A stretch of 56,331 nucleotides of DNA from Anaeromassilibacillus sp. An200 (GTDB lineage Bacteria; Bacillota; Clostridia; Oscillospirales; Acutalibacteraceae): assembly GCF_002160025.1 (NCBI RefSeq), contig NZ_NFJU01000025.1, forward strand, positions 1 through 56,331, given 5' to 3'. The notes under the pieces are model-generated. The model did no database searches and was not told the origin of the DNA. It worked only from the letters and a program-made list of their open reading frames with translations. Every line of letters begins with the position of its first letter. The first letter of the stretch is position 1. The position numbers and the translations under genes are program-made. Positions 42,188 through 51,316 of this stretch are shown piece by piece.

Positions 42188-43135
42188 GTGGACAAACCCA
42201 ACTTTAATCAAGACTGGTACGGTATGCAGGCCAAAGTGTTGTCGCAGAGTGACGATTGTGTGGTCGTTGATTATGGTTGCAATGGCCGTGGTATTGTGAA
42301 AAACTATAACTTATTTGAGGGTATACAGCTTTGCTTTCTCGACTTTGAAACGGATGGAGCAATGAAGGCTCAGAAGTTTAATCCAGATATTATCCAGATC
42401 ACGCATTGTCAAACCGGACGCTATGAATGTGAATTTGCCAATCATACTGTGTCGTATTTGCCAGAGGGCTATTTTAGTGTTGCAGCAACAGAGCATTTGC
42501 CGGTTTCTTTTTCTTTTCCGCTGGGAAAATATTATGGAGTCAGTCTTGTCATAGACCGGCAGGCACTTTCGGTCGGAACGCGTCGGATGATGCAGACAAT
42601 TCCCATTGATCTTGATAAGATCGGAACTACACTGGGAATAGAAACAAGATGGTATGTCAGTGAGACACCGCGACAATTACAACATCTTTTTTCAGAATTG
42701 TATGCTGCGGCAGAAATGGAACCCATCGGCTATTTCAAAATTAAGGCCATCGAGCTTCTGTATCACATGGATCAGCTGGCACAAGTCAACGGGTGCGATC
42801 TAAAATATTTTGATAAGAAGCAGATACAGACTACAAAAGCTATTCGGGAATACCTTATTTCTCACTTGGATGAGAAAGTTTCCCTGGAGCAGTTGGCAAA
42901 AGAGGCACACTTGAACCTCTCCGTTTTTCATCTGGTGTTTTCCCATATCTATGGGGACACACCGTATGCCTATCTCAAAAAATACAAAATGAATTTAGCA
43001 GCCCAGTGGCTTTCGGAAAATAAAATGAAAATCGGGGATATAGCTTTAGAACTTGGATATAGCAATGCCAGCAAATTTGCTAAAGCGTTTCAATCTGTGT
43101 ATGGGATGCTCCCAAAAGACTACCGGAAAAAATAG
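42188..43135 (+). CDS. AraC-family regulator of the transport cargo
   Basis: GTG 42188 is preferred since GGAGG (42176) is too close to ATG 42182. The N-terminal domain (about 1-190) has QITHCQTGRYECEFANHTV...YLPEGYFSV and FPLGKYYGVSL, as in PchR-like regulators that sense siderophores. The C-terminal 100 residues are the AraC double HTH (LEQLAKEAHLNLSVFHLVFS, then IGDIALELGYSNASKFAKAF). Placed ahead of ECF and ABC transporter genes, it is probably their activator. Ligand unknown. Confidence 0.82.
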   Translation: MDKPNFNQDWYGMQAKVLSQSDDCVVVDYGCNGRGIVKNYNLFEGIQLCFLDFETDGAMKAQKFNPDIIQITHCQTGRYECEFANHTVSYLPEGYFSVAATEHLPVSFSFPLGKYYGVSLVIDRQALSVGTRRMMQTIPIDLDKIGTTLGIETRWYVSETPRQLQHLFSELYAAAEMEPIGYFKIKAIELLYHMDQLAQVNGCDLKYFDKKQIQTTKAIREYLISHLDEKVSLEQLAKEAHLNLSVFHLVFSHIYGDTPYAYLKKYKMNLAAQWLSENKMKIGDIALELGYSNASKFAKAFQSVYGMLPKDYRKK

Positions 43136-43203
43136 ATAGGAAGAACGGGCTGTTTTTCAGGTCTTTCCAGAGGAATGGAGCAGAAAAAATTTACGCAAAA
43201 AGA

Positions 43204-43244
43204 TATAATGAGCCGGTGCGGTTAGTTTATGCTAACGCATCGGC
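43204..43244 (+). promoter_or_regulatory. Promoter with GGTTAG-N6-CTAAC operator/hairpin, ECF operon
   Basis: TATAAT (43204-43209) has no -35 match, as expected for an activator-dependent promoter. GGTTAG-TTTATG-CTAACG (43220-43237) starts 11 bp downstream, within a longer stem (GCCGGTGCG...CGCATCGGC, 43212-43244) followed by TTTTATTT. It may therefore also terminate read-through from the AraC gene. Confidence 0.7.
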
Positions 43245-43257
43245 TTTTATTTAGGAG

Positions 43258-43971
43258 GTGGTATCCCTGCTGACCATAGATACTCGAATCAAGTTGCTTT
43301 TATTTTTACTTATCAACTTCATGGTATTTGGCTTGAAAGATTTTGTCCTTGGCAGCGTGTGTTTTTCCTTTATCTGTATTCTTTCGTGCCTGATGGGGCA
43401 GAAAAAGATTGTATTGAAATACATCATCTTTTATGTGGTGATTGCGGCCATACAGCAGTTTTGCGCCTTCCTTCCCCAGGCCATCGAAACTATTTTGTCG
43501 ATCTTCACATTGTTCATCCGGGTGATGATACCCGTGGTACTCTTTGCTTCAACTTTTATCGCTACAACGAAAGTCAGCGAATTGATTGCGGCCATGTACT
43601 CGCTAAAAATTCCTCGGAGCATTACCATTACATTCGCTATGGTATTGCGCTTTTTTCCTACTTTCAGTGAGGAGATCCACAATATTTATGACGCGATGAA
43701 GTTAAGAGGCATCGCCCTTTCGTGGAAAAATGTATTCACGCGCCCCATGCTCATTTTGGAGGCAATCGCTATCCCCATCGTGATGCGCTCTGCTTCGATT
43801 GCAGAAGAATTATCTGCTTCTGCGGTGACGAGAGGCATTGATAATCCGGCGCAACGGACTTCGTTCATTCAGCTAAAAGTTCATGCTAAAGATTGGATGG
43901 TACTGTTCTTCTTTCTCGTTGCCTTTGTGGTGCTGTTTTTCTGCAAATATCAGATATATGGGAGGATATGA
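43258..43971 (+). CDS. ECF transporter T component (CbiQ/EcfT family)
   Basis: The protein (about 235 residues) has five or six membrane helices, with the EcfT coupling motif MKLRGIALSW (about 145-154) that contacts the ATPase. The start is unusual. GTG 43258 lies inside the AGGAGGTG ribosome site, and the next suitably spaced in-frame codons are CTG 43267 and 43270, so a non-ATG start is likely. ECF T components couple substrate-binding S proteins to ATP hydrolysis. The next two genes supply the ATPase and S component. Confidence 0.82.
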   Translation: MVSLLTIDTRIKLLLFLLINFMVFGLKDFVLGSVCFSFICILSCLMGQKKIVLKYIIFYVVIAAIQQFCAFLPQAIETILSIFTLFIRVMIPVVLFASTFIATTKVSELIAAMYSLKIPRSITITFAMVLRFFPTFSEEIHNIYDAMKLRGIALSWKNVFTRPMLILEAIAIPIVMRSASIAEELSASAVTRGIDNPAQRTSFIQLKVHAKDWMVLFFFLVAFVVLFFCKYQIYGRI

Positions 43972-45386
43972 TGATGATTGATATTGACCATGTATCTTTT
44001 CAATATTCCGGTGCTGAACGGGAGAATCTGCAAGATTTTAATTTGCAGATTGAAAAAGGGGAGTGTGTTGTTCTTACTGGCGAATCTGGATGTGGAAAGA
44101 CTTGTGTGACCAGGTTGATAAATACACTTATTCCCCACTTTTACGAAGGGGAAATGTCCGGGATGGTTCTCATTGACGGAGTTGATACCCGCACGATCCA
44201 ACCGCACGATTTGTCGGACAAGACAGGCTCAGTTTTCCAAAATCCACGCAGTCAGTTTTTTAGTCTGGATACGGACAGCGAGATTGTGTTTGGTATGGAA
44301 AATAAGGGAATGCCCTATCAAGTGATGCTGGACCGTTACCAACAGACTATCCGGGAATTGCATATTGAAAAGTTAAAGGATCGCAACCTGTTTGACTTGT
44401 CCGGCGGACAAAAGCAGACCATAGCCTTTGCCAGTGTTTACGCATTAAACCCTGATATTTTTGTTCTGGACGAGCCTTCCTCAAACCTGGACCCGGAGGC
44501 AATTCAAGAACTACGGCGGCTACTTTTGCTGATTAAGGCGCAGGGAAAAACGATTATTGTATCCGAACACCGCCTTTACTTCTTGAATGGGATTGCCGAC
44601 CGCATTGTCCTTATGGAGCATGGTAAGCTGAAACAATCTTGGTCCGCCAGTGATTTTGCTTTACTAAGTACCGAGCAAGTCAAGGCGTTAGGACTTAGAA
44701 GCTATACGCCTACAAGGTTAGAGCTTCCCGAAACAACACCCTCTCGAAACGATACCCCGGCTGTCGAAGTCAGAGATCTCGCGATTGGATATGAAAAGGG
44801 AGAACCCGTGGCGCAGCACCTGAACTTTTGTGTCTACCCCGGAGAAATTGTCGGCGTGGTAGGGAAAAATGGTTGTGGCAAATCAACTTTGGCCAGAACC
44901 CTATGTGGTTTGCAAAAGGAACTGCATGGAGAAGTTCTATACAAAAACAGTACGGTTCCAAGTAAACGGCGGATTAAGAAAGCGTATCTTGTCATGCAGG
45001 ACCCGGACTATCAACTGTTTACTGATAGCGTTTACCAAGAACTACTGCTGGCATTGTCTGACCAAAAGGATAAAGATGAAAAACGAATAGATGATATTCT
45101 GGACGAGTTGAATTTGACACTTTATAAAGAGCGGCATCCAATGTCCCTCTCTGGCGGTCAGAAGCAGCGCACCGCTATTGGCGTTGCGGCACTCCGGGAT
45201 GCAGAGGTACTTATTTTTGATGAGCCCACAAGCGGCTTGGACTACAAAAACATGGAGAGCGTTGCAGGAATTTTAAGTGCGCTGTCCAAAAGAGGGAAAG
45301 CCATCCTGGTGATTTCCCATGACAATGAACTACTGATGAAGATTTGTTCCCGTGTCATTCGCGTGACTGAAAGGACTTCATCTTAG
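43971..45386 (+). CDS. ECF transporter double ATPase
   Basis: ATG 43971 overlaps the T-component stop (ATGA); ATGs 43968 and 43974 are alternatives. The 471-residue protein contains two ABC ATPase domains: Walker A GESGCGKTC and GKNGCGKST, signature LSGGQKQ twice, Walker B IFVLDEPSS and VLIFDEPTS. It is a fused EcfA1-EcfA2-like subunit that powers uptake by the T and S components flanking it. Confidence 0.9.
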   Translation: MMIDIDHVSFQYSGAERENLQDFNLQIEKGECVVLTGESGCGKTCVTRLINTLIPHFYEGEMSGMVLIDGVDTRTIQPHDLSDKTGSVFQNPRSQFFSLDTDSEIVFGMENKGMPYQVMLDRYQQTIRELHIEKLKDRNLFDLSGGQKQTIAFASVYALNPDIFVLDEPSSNLDPEAIQELRRLLLLIKAQGKTIIVSEHRLYFLNGIADRIVLMEHGKLKQSWSASDFALLSTEQVKALGLRSYTPTRLELPETTPSRNDTPAVEVRDLAIGYEKGEPVAQHLNFCVYPGEIVGVVGKNGCGKSTLARTLCGLQKELHGEVLYKNSTVPSKRRIKKAYLVMQDPDYQLFTDSVYQELLLALSDQKDKDEKRIDDILDELNLTLYKERHPMSLSGGQKQRTAIGVAALRDAEVLIFDEPTSGLDYKNMESVAGILSALSKRGKAILVISHDNELLMKICSRVIRVTERTSS

Positions 45387-45418
45387 TTATATACAAATAA
45401 TAGAAAGGGGCTATCTGT

Positions 45419-46036
45419 ATGAGTGAACAAGCAAAACCTGTCGGGGCATCCGACAAAATGAAAGCAAAGGACTTTATCACGCTGGGCATTTTTACGGTGC
45501 TATTCTTTGCTGTGGTAATGGTGTGCATCTTTGCCTCCGCAGCTACCGTGGTGACTTTCGCCTTTGGGAGCGCCATTGCTGCAATTCCTGGAGGCATTAT
45601 CTATATGCTGATGCGCGCTAAAGTGCCAAAGGCCGGGAGCGTCCTTTTGAGCGGTGTGGTGATCGGCTTGATTGAGTTCCTGATTGGCGCAGGATGGGCG
45701 GTTGCCGTTGGCTTTATTGCCGGTGCCGTAATTGCGGAGCTGCTGGCCCGCGCCGGCCACTACAAGAGCTTCTGGCTGAATACCATTGGTTATTCCGTCT
45801 ATATGACATTCTTTGCGCTGGGCACCTATCTCCCTATGGTCATTATGACCGGCTATGTGGATGATATGTCCACCTCTAACGGCGTGAGTGCCGAGTATCT
45901 GACGGAGCTGCATAGCTTTATGAATGGAACAATGGTAGTCATCATTGCTGTTGTGACCTTCGTTGCAGGCATTATCGGCGCTTTGATTGCAAAAGGCGTG
46001 TTCAAAAAGCACTTCCAGAAGGCGGGCATTGTCTAA
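45419..46036 (+). CDS. ECF transporter S component, MptD/Trep_Strep family
   Basis: The 205-residue membrane protein begins AKDFITLGIFTVLFFAVVMV and has about six helices with GGIIYMLMRAKVPKAGSVLL and GRAGHYKSF-like segments, matching the MptD/Trep_Strep (TIGR02185) family. Such S components occur beside the same AraC and twin ABC genes in other Firmicutes and are suspected of metal-chelate or cofactor uptake; the substrate is not established. AAAGGGGC precedes the ATG. Confidence 0.8.
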   Translation: MSEQAKPVGASDKMKAKDFITLGIFTVLFFAVVMVCIFASAATVVTFAFGSAIAAIPGGIIYMLMRAKVPKAGSVLLSGVVIGLIEFLIGAGWAVAVGFIAGAVIAELLARAGHYKSFWLNTIGYSVYMTFFALGTYLPMVIMTGYVDDMSTSNGVSAEYLTELHSFMNGTMVVIIAVVTFVAGIIGALIAKGVFKKHFQKAGIV

Positions 46037-46129
46037 GGACGATATAGTTACGGCTAACTCTCTGGTATCTTTGGGCTATTTTTGGCATCGGAACAGAGGT
46101 ATGGAGTAGCAAGCAATTTCAAAGGTTGA

Positions 46130-46180
46130 TAAAATGAATGGCGAGGTTAGGAGTTGCTAACCTCGCCATTTTCACTTTTA
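46130..46180 (+). promoter_or_regulatory. Promoter with GGTTAG-N6-CTAACC operator/terminator, ABC pair
   Basis: TAAAAT (46130-46135), then GGTTAG-GAGTTG-CTAACC (46145-46162) 10 bp downstream, inside a 14-bp stem (AATGGCGAGGTTAG...CTAACCTCGCCATT) followed by TTTCACTTTT. It may both terminate ECF transcripts and act as operator for the ABC genes. AGTTACGGCTAACT at 46045 is a related small palindrome. Confidence 0.7.
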
Positions 46181-46195
46181 AGGAGGGTTCATGCT

Positions 46196-48010
46196 ATGTC
46201 AAACGCAAAGTCGAAACAGGCAAAACCAAAGACGGGTTTGGCACGATGCATGGAATTGGCTTCTGACAGAAAGGGCCTTGTATTCTTAGCTGCGGTTCTT
46301 TCGTCACTGGCGGCCATTGCTTCGTTCATCCCGTACATAGCGGTCTATTTTATGATCCGCTCAATTATCGGTGTTTTTCCGAACCTTGACCAGTTGGATA
46401 TGGGGATGGTCATGAATTATGGCTGGCTGGCGCTCGCCGGGATCGTGGCGAATATCCTGTTATATTTTCTGGCTATTTTCAGTTCCCACATGGCGGCGTT
46501 CGGCACACTGTACGAGCTGAAGGTCTTGTTCGCTGACCATATCACCAAAATTCCGTTGGGTTATCATTTGACCATCGGCAGCGGGCGTCTGCGTAAAATC
46601 ATGGATGAGAATATCGAGAGCGTGGAAGGGTTCATTGCCCATCAGTTCCCGGATTTTGTGGCGTCTGTTACAGCCCCCATCGTCATGGTCATCATTTTAC
46701 TGGCCGTTGACTGGCGGTTCGGGCTTGCCTCTCTGGTCGGTATCGTTCTGGCGTTTGTTGCGGAATTTATTGGCTTTGGCAGCGGCGAGATGAAAGAGAA
46801 CATGGGCAAGTATCAAAAAGCCCTGGAGGAAATGAACAACGCTTCTGTGGAGTATGTTCGTGGAATGTCGGTTGTGAAGGCGTTCAACCAGACGGCATCC
46901 TCTTTCAAAAAGCTCAAAGAAGCGATTACCGGATATACAGAGTGGGTCCTGAAATTTTCCCTGGGCTGGCAGAACTGTATGCCCGCCTTTACCACAATCA
47001 TCAATAATGTTTATCTGATCCTTGTACCTGTCGGAATTTTAATCGGCTCCAGGTCGGATGATTTTGCTGGGTTTGCCATGACCTTCATTTTTTATCTGCT
47101 CTTTGTACCCGCAATTTCCGGTGTGTTGAACAAGATCATGTATATCTCCGAGTCGTTCATGCAGATTGATGGGAATGTGGCTCGGATGGATGAAATTCTG
47201 AACATCCCCGAAATGCCGGAAACGAACCATCCCAAGAAGCCCGCCAATGATGATGTTGCTTTCAAGAATGTCAGCTTTTCCTACACGGGAGATACACACG
47301 AAAAGGCGCTGGAGGATGTTTCCTTTGTTGCGAAGCAGGGACAAATCACGGCTATTGTTGGCCCGTCCGGTGGTGGCAAGAGTACGATTGCCAATCTGAT
47401 TTCCCGGTTTTGGGATGTATCTTCCGGCAGCATTACCATCGGCGGTGTAGATGTGCGTGATATGGCGGAGGATGACCTGATGCGCCATGTCAGCTTTGTG
47501 TTCCAGGACATTTTCCTGTTCAAGCAGAGCATCTTGGATAATATCCGTATGGGCAACCCTTCGGCCAGTGAGGAACAAGTGATTGCGGCGGCGCAAGCGG
47601 CGCAATGCCACGAGTTCATCTCCAAACTGCCCAACGGGTATCACACGGTGGTCGGCTCCAAAGGCATCCATCTCTCTGGCGGCGAGCGCCAGCGGATTGC
47701 CATTGCGCGGGCCATAATCAAAGACTCGCCTATCATCGTACTGGATGAGGCAACGGCGTTCAGCGACCCGGAGAATGAATACCTGATCCAGAAAGCATTT
47801 GAAAAGCTGATGCAGGGTAAGACAGTTATCATCATCGCACACCGCCTCTCCACGATCCGCAATGCAGATAAGATCATCGTCATGGAGAAAGGTCACCTGG
47901 TCGAAGAAGGAAAACATGACGAGCTGGTGGCCGCGGGCGGACGTTATGCACAAATGTGGAACCACTATACAGAAGCGATTGGCTGGAAAATCAGCGGAAA
48001 GGCGGTGTAA
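46196..48010 (+). CDS. ABC transporter, fused membrane/ATPase subunit A
   Basis: ATG 46196 follows AAGGAGGG. The 604-residue protein has six membrane helices (about 30-320) and an ATPase domain with GPSGGGKST (about 390), LSGGERQR and IIVLDEATAFSDPE. The aspartate and layout match YbtP/IrtA-like half transporters that work as heterodimers; the next gene is the partner. Such pairs import metal-siderophore complexes despite an exporter fold. Drug export is the alternative. Confidence 0.85.
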   Translation: MSNAKSKQAKPKTGLARCMELASDRKGLVFLAAVLSSLAAIASFIPYIAVYFMIRSIIGVFPNLDQLDMGMVMNYGWLALAGIVANILLYFLAIFSSHMAAFGTLYELKVLFADHITKIPLGYHLTIGSGRLRKIMDENIESVEGFIAHQFPDFVASVTAPIVMVIILLAVDWRFGLASLVGIVLAFVAEFIGFGSGEMKENMGKYQKALEEMNNASVEYVRGMSVVKAFNQTASSFKKLKEAITGYTEWVLKFSLGWQNCMPAFTTIINNVYLILVPVGILIGSRSDDFAGFAMTFIFYLLFVPAISGVLNKIMYISESFMQIDGNVARMDEILNIPEMPETNHPKKPANDDVAFKNVSFSYTGDTHEKALEDVSFVAKQGQITAIVGPSGGGKSTIANLISRFWDVSSGSITIGGVDVRDMAEDDLMRHVSFVFQDIFLFKQSILDNIRMGNPSASEEQVIAAAQAAQCHEFISKLPNGYHTVVGSKGIHLSGGERQRIAIARAIIKDSPIIVLDEATAFSDPENEYLIQKAFEKLMQGKTVIIIAHRLSTIRNADKIIVMEKGHLVEEGKHDELVAAGGRYAQMWNHYTEAIGWKISGKAV

Positions 48011-48012
48011 CT

Positions 48013-49749
48013 ATGAGCAGATTACAAAAAGCTCTCTTTTTGTCAGACAAGGGTTACGCAGATCTGAAAAAAGCAATCTTCGCCTGCACATTGACGAACC
48101 TGGCTATGCTTCTGCCGTTCTGTGTAACTGTTATGATTTTCAGTGAAATTCTGACACCCTTTGTCAGTGGCGGCTCCATTCAGTGGAACCATATCTGGAT
48201 GCTGTGGGGCGCAGGTATTGTTTCGGCCATCCTGGTATTTCTGGCCGCCAAAAACGATTACCGCAAAACCTATATTGCCTCGTATAAGGAGTCGAATACG
48301 ACCCGGCTGCGGATTGCGGAGCATCTTCGGAAACTCCCTATGAATTTCTTTAACACCAAGGACCTTTCCGAACTGACCACGAATATGATGGCAGATTGCA
48401 GCAGCATGGAGTCCCTGCTCAGCAGCACGATTCCTCCGCTGATTGCAAACGGCATCACGGTGACCCTGACCTGCATCCTGCTGGCCTTCTTTGACTGGCG
48501 GCTTGCCCTGTGCGTATTCATCACGGTTCCGATTGCCTTCCTCATTATCTGGCTCAGCCGGAACCATCAAAAGAAACTCTTTGAAAAGCAGGTTGACGCA
48601 AAGCTGGCTACCTCTGACCAGGTACAGGAATACCTGGAAGGCATGAAGATCATCAAGTCCTGCGGGCTGTCCGGCTCACATTTCAGTGCGTTGGATAAAG
48701 CTCTGCTTGCCATGAAAAAGATCGCCATCAAGGTAGAAATGGCTGTCGGTGTGTTTATGTCCAGTGCCAGTATGATTTTGCAGGCAGGCGTTGGTATCAC
48801 AATCTTTGTCGGTGCTATCCTCTTGACAAATGGGCAGATTGAGCTTCTTCCGCTGCTTATGTTCCTGTTGATGGTAACACGGATTTATGGCCCGATCCTG
48901 TCAATCCTGGCAAATCTGTCCTCGCTGCTGAATTTGAATGTGGTCACAAGTCGTATGCGTACCCTGCTCACCACTCCTGCAATGGACGGTGACGGGAAAA
49001 CGGTCCCGAACTGCGATATTGAACTTTCCCATGTGACTTTTGCCTACAATCAGGAAGATGTCATCAAAGATGTTTCCTGCAAAATCCCCCAAGGGAGCGT
49101 GACTGCCCTCGTTGGGCCGTCCGGTTCCGGTAAAAGCACGATTTCCAAACTGATTGCCCGCTTTTGGGATGTTCAGAAGGGCAAGATCACCGTGGGCGGC
49201 AAAGACATCAAGAGTATGGAGCCGGAAAGCCTCATGTCTTATATGTCCTTCGTGTTCCAGGATGTGACCCTGTTCAATGATACAGTTATGAACAATATCC
49301 GGCTGGGCAATCCAAACGCAACGGACGATCAGGTAATTGCTGCTGCCAAAGCAGCCTATTGTGATGAATTTGTCCGGGAGATGCCGGACGGGTATCAGAC
49401 GGTCCTCGGTGAAAACGGCAGCACCCTTTCCGGCGGTGAGCGCCAGCGTATTTCCATCGCCCGAGCATTGCTGAAAAATGCGCCCATTATTCTGCTTGAC
49501 GAGGCCACAGCATCCCTCGACCCGGAGAATGAAGTTCTGGTTCAAAAGGCGATTGCCAGATTGGTGGAAGGTAAGACAGTTATTATGATCGCCCACCGCC
49601 TCCGTACAGTTGTGGATGCGGACCAGATCCTCGTTCTTGACAATGGACGGTTGGTAGAGCATGGAACCCACGATGAGCTGATGAAGAAGAACGGTCTGTA
49701 TCATAAGCTGTTCCATATTCAGCAGGAGAGCCTTGGCTGGGCTGTGTAA
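48013..49749 (+). CDS. ABC transporter, fused membrane/ATPase subunit B
   Basis: The 578-residue partner starts 2 bp after subunit A. It has six membrane helices and an ATPase domain with GPSGSGKST (about 367), LSGGERQR and IILLDEATASLDPE. It is a YbtQ/IrtB-like half transporter, expected to dimerise with the 46196 product. The tight spacing means they are co-translated. Confidence 0.87.
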   Translation: MSRLQKALFLSDKGYADLKKAIFACTLTNLAMLLPFCVTVMIFSEILTPFVSGGSIQWNHIWMLWGAGIVSAILVFLAAKNDYRKTYIASYKESNTTRLRIAEHLRKLPMNFFNTKDLSELTTNMMADCSSMESLLSSTIPPLIANGITVTLTCILLAFFDWRLALCVFITVPIAFLIIWLSRNHQKKLFEKQVDAKLATSDQVQEYLEGMKIIKSCGLSGSHFSALDKALLAMKKIAIKVEMAVGVFMSSASMILQAGVGITIFVGAILLTNGQIELLPLLMFLLMVTRIYGPILSILANLSSLLNLNVVTSRMRTLLTTPAMDGDGKTVPNCDIELSHVTFAYNQEDVIKDVSCKIPQGSVTALVGPSGSGKSTISKLIARFWDVQKGKITVGGKDIKSMEPESLMSYMSFVFQDVTLFNDTVMNNIRLGNPNATDDQVIAAAKAAYCDEFVREMPDGYQTVLGENGSTLSGGERQRISIARALLKNAPIILLDEATASLDPENEVLVQKAIARLVEGKTVIMIAHRLRTVVDADQILVLDNGRLVEHGTHDELMKKNGLYHKLFHIQQESLGWAV

Positions 49750-49773
49750 ATCGGAGCTGAAGGAGGGGCATAG

Positions 49774-50322
49774 TTGAACGGAGTAGAAATGCTTTTAATT
49801 GCAGTTGGTCTTGCGATGGATGCTTTTGCCGTTTCTGTGGGCAAAGGATTAACTATTCAAGGACAATGTAAAAAAGCGTGTATTGTAACCGGCCTGTATT
49901 TTGGCGGCTTTCAGTCAATTATGCCCCTTCTCGGCTTTTTATGTGGGGAAACCGTAATTCAGTACATCGCGCCTATCTCTCGTATTCTGTCTTTCATTCT
50001 ATTGACTCTGATAGGTTTGAATATGCTGAGAGAAACAATAAAAGAAACGTCCACATCGAACTCTGCATCGATTGCCGCAAAGGTAATGATCCCCGCTGCC
50101 ATAGCAACAAGCATTGACGCATTTGCGGTAGGTATCACATTTGCGGCATTGAAAGTAAATGTAGCGATGGCTGTTTTGCTGATTGGCTGCACTGCATTTC
50201 TTTTTTCCGGTGTGGGAGTAAAAATCGGAAGTATATTTGGCGACCGCATGGAAAAGCAGGCAGGGATTATAGGTGGACTTATTCTTATCGCAATCGGGGT
50301 GAAAATCCTCGTTACTGGATAA
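49774..50322 (+). CDS. mntP: MntP-family manganese efflux pump
   Basis: TTG 49774 follows AAGGAGGGG. The 182-residue protein shows the MntP duplicated motif: LLIAVGLAMDAFAVSVGKG near the start and AIATSIDAFAVGITFAAL in the second half, with conserved aspartates, and six helices. MntP exports Mn2+. Co-transcription with the ABC pair links this cargo to metal balance. Confidence 0.9.
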   Translation: MNGVEMLLIAVGLAMDAFAVSVGKGLTIQGQCKKACIVTGLYFGGFQSIMPLLGFLCGETVIQYIAPISRILSFILLTLIGLNMLRETIKETSTSNSASIAAKVMIPAAIATSIDAFAVGITFAALKVNVAMAVLLIGCTAFLFSGVGVKIGSIFGDRMEKQAGIIGGLILIAIGVKILVTG

Positions 50323-50342
50323 GAGAAAGGACCATTGAAAAA

Positions 50343-50861
50343 ATGGTAGATAAAGATACCACTATAAGAATTTTGAGGTATGCGAAAAACGGTTTTTTGC
50401 AAAACGGCTATCAGGGCACTTCCCTTGCGAACATTTGCGGACAGGCTGGAGTGACAACCGGCGCTTTATATCATCGCTTTCCAAGCAAGGATGCACTGTT
50501 TCGTGCTGTTGTTGAACCAGCATCCAATGAACTATTAGAAAAACTGATATGTCCCCAGGAAAATGTCAATGCTATTATTCCTGAACCATGCTTGACCTTT
50601 ACCTATACCTACTGGGATGTGTTCAGGACGATTGTTCGATGTAAGGATGCCCCCTTCTATGCTGAATTTCGCACAATGCTATCCGAAACATTGTATCAAC
50701 GATTATTACAGTGTAGAGGGGAGCTATCTCGACAAGCGCATCTGCCATTCTTCTTGTCCAAAGCATATTTGGCTGGGTTCTTAGAAATTATCCGTTGCAA
50801 CTACGATTTTGAAACAGCACAAAGAAGCATCCAGATAATGGATAAGTTTATGCTTCTTTAA
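50343..50861 (+). CDS. TetR/AcrR-family regulator
   Basis: The 172-residue protein has an N-terminal HTH (AKNGFLQNGYQGTSLANICGQAGVTTGALYHRFPSKDALF, abridged) and a helical ligand domain. It lies 20 bp after mntP. It may repress the ABC-mntP operon; the GGTTAG-N6-CTAACC palindromes are suitable in form for TetR as well as for the DtxR-type regulator that follows. Confidence 0.85.
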   Translation: MVDKDTTIRILRYAKNGFLQNGYQGTSLANICGQAGVTTGALYHRFPSKDALFRAVVEPASNELLEKLICPQENVNAIIPEPCLTFTYTYWDVFRTIVRCKDAPFYAEFRTMLSETLYQRLLQCRGELSRQAHLPFFLSKAYLAGFLEIIRCNYDFETAQRSIQIMDKFMLL

Positions 50862-50876
50862 GATTGGGGGAAAACC

Positions 50877-51251
50877 TTGAAACTCCGAGCATCGGGCGAA
50901 GATTACCTGGAGGCTATCCTTGTTCTCCAAAGGCAAAAGGGCATGGTACGCTCCGTGGATGTTGCCCGGCACCTGGAGGTGTCAAAGCCCAGTGTGAGCC
51001 ATGCCGTGACCACTCTAAAAGAAGGTGGGTTCCTTACGATGGATGAGGACTTCTTTCTTCATCTGACTGACTTAGGGCGAGAAATTGCCGAGCAGACCTA
51101 TGAGAAGCACCGCTTTTTCACGGATCTGCTCACCGAGGCCGGCGTCGATCCGGCGTCGGCGGAGCGGGACGCCTGCCGGATGGAACATGTCATCAGCAAG
51201 GAGTCCTTCGAGCATCTGCGGGATGCTTACAACGCACATAAAGAAGAATGA
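50877..51251 (+). CDS. DtxR/MntR-family metal-dependent regulator
   Basis: TTG 50877 follows TTGGGGG. The 124-residue protein has the DtxR wHTH (ASGEDYLEAILVLQRQKGMV, then VSKPSVSHAVTTLKEGGFL) and metal-site residues in EKHRFFTDLL...AERDACRMEHVIS. The C-terminal SH3 domain is absent, as in MntR. It probably senses Fe or Mn and regulates the cargo; the DtxR box arms GGTTAG/CTAACC occur at the cargo promoters. Confidence 0.85.
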   Translation: MKLRASGEDYLEAILVLQRQKGMVRSVDVARHLEVSKPSVSHAVTTLKEGGFLTMDEDFFLHLTDLGREIAEQTYEKHRFFTDLLTEAGVDPASAERDACRMEHVISKESFEHLRDAYNAHKEE

Positions 51252-51280
51252 TCTGCCCGCATGGCAAACGGGGTAAACAG

Positions 51281-51316
51281 TAACGCGGCCGGGCACCTCA
51301 AAACCCGACCGCGTTA
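51281..51316. terminator. Bidirectional terminator
   Basis: TAACGCGGCCGGG and CCCGACCGCGTTA pair with one mismatch between the convergent DtxR-type gene and the minus-strand XRE gene. Confidence 0.75.
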
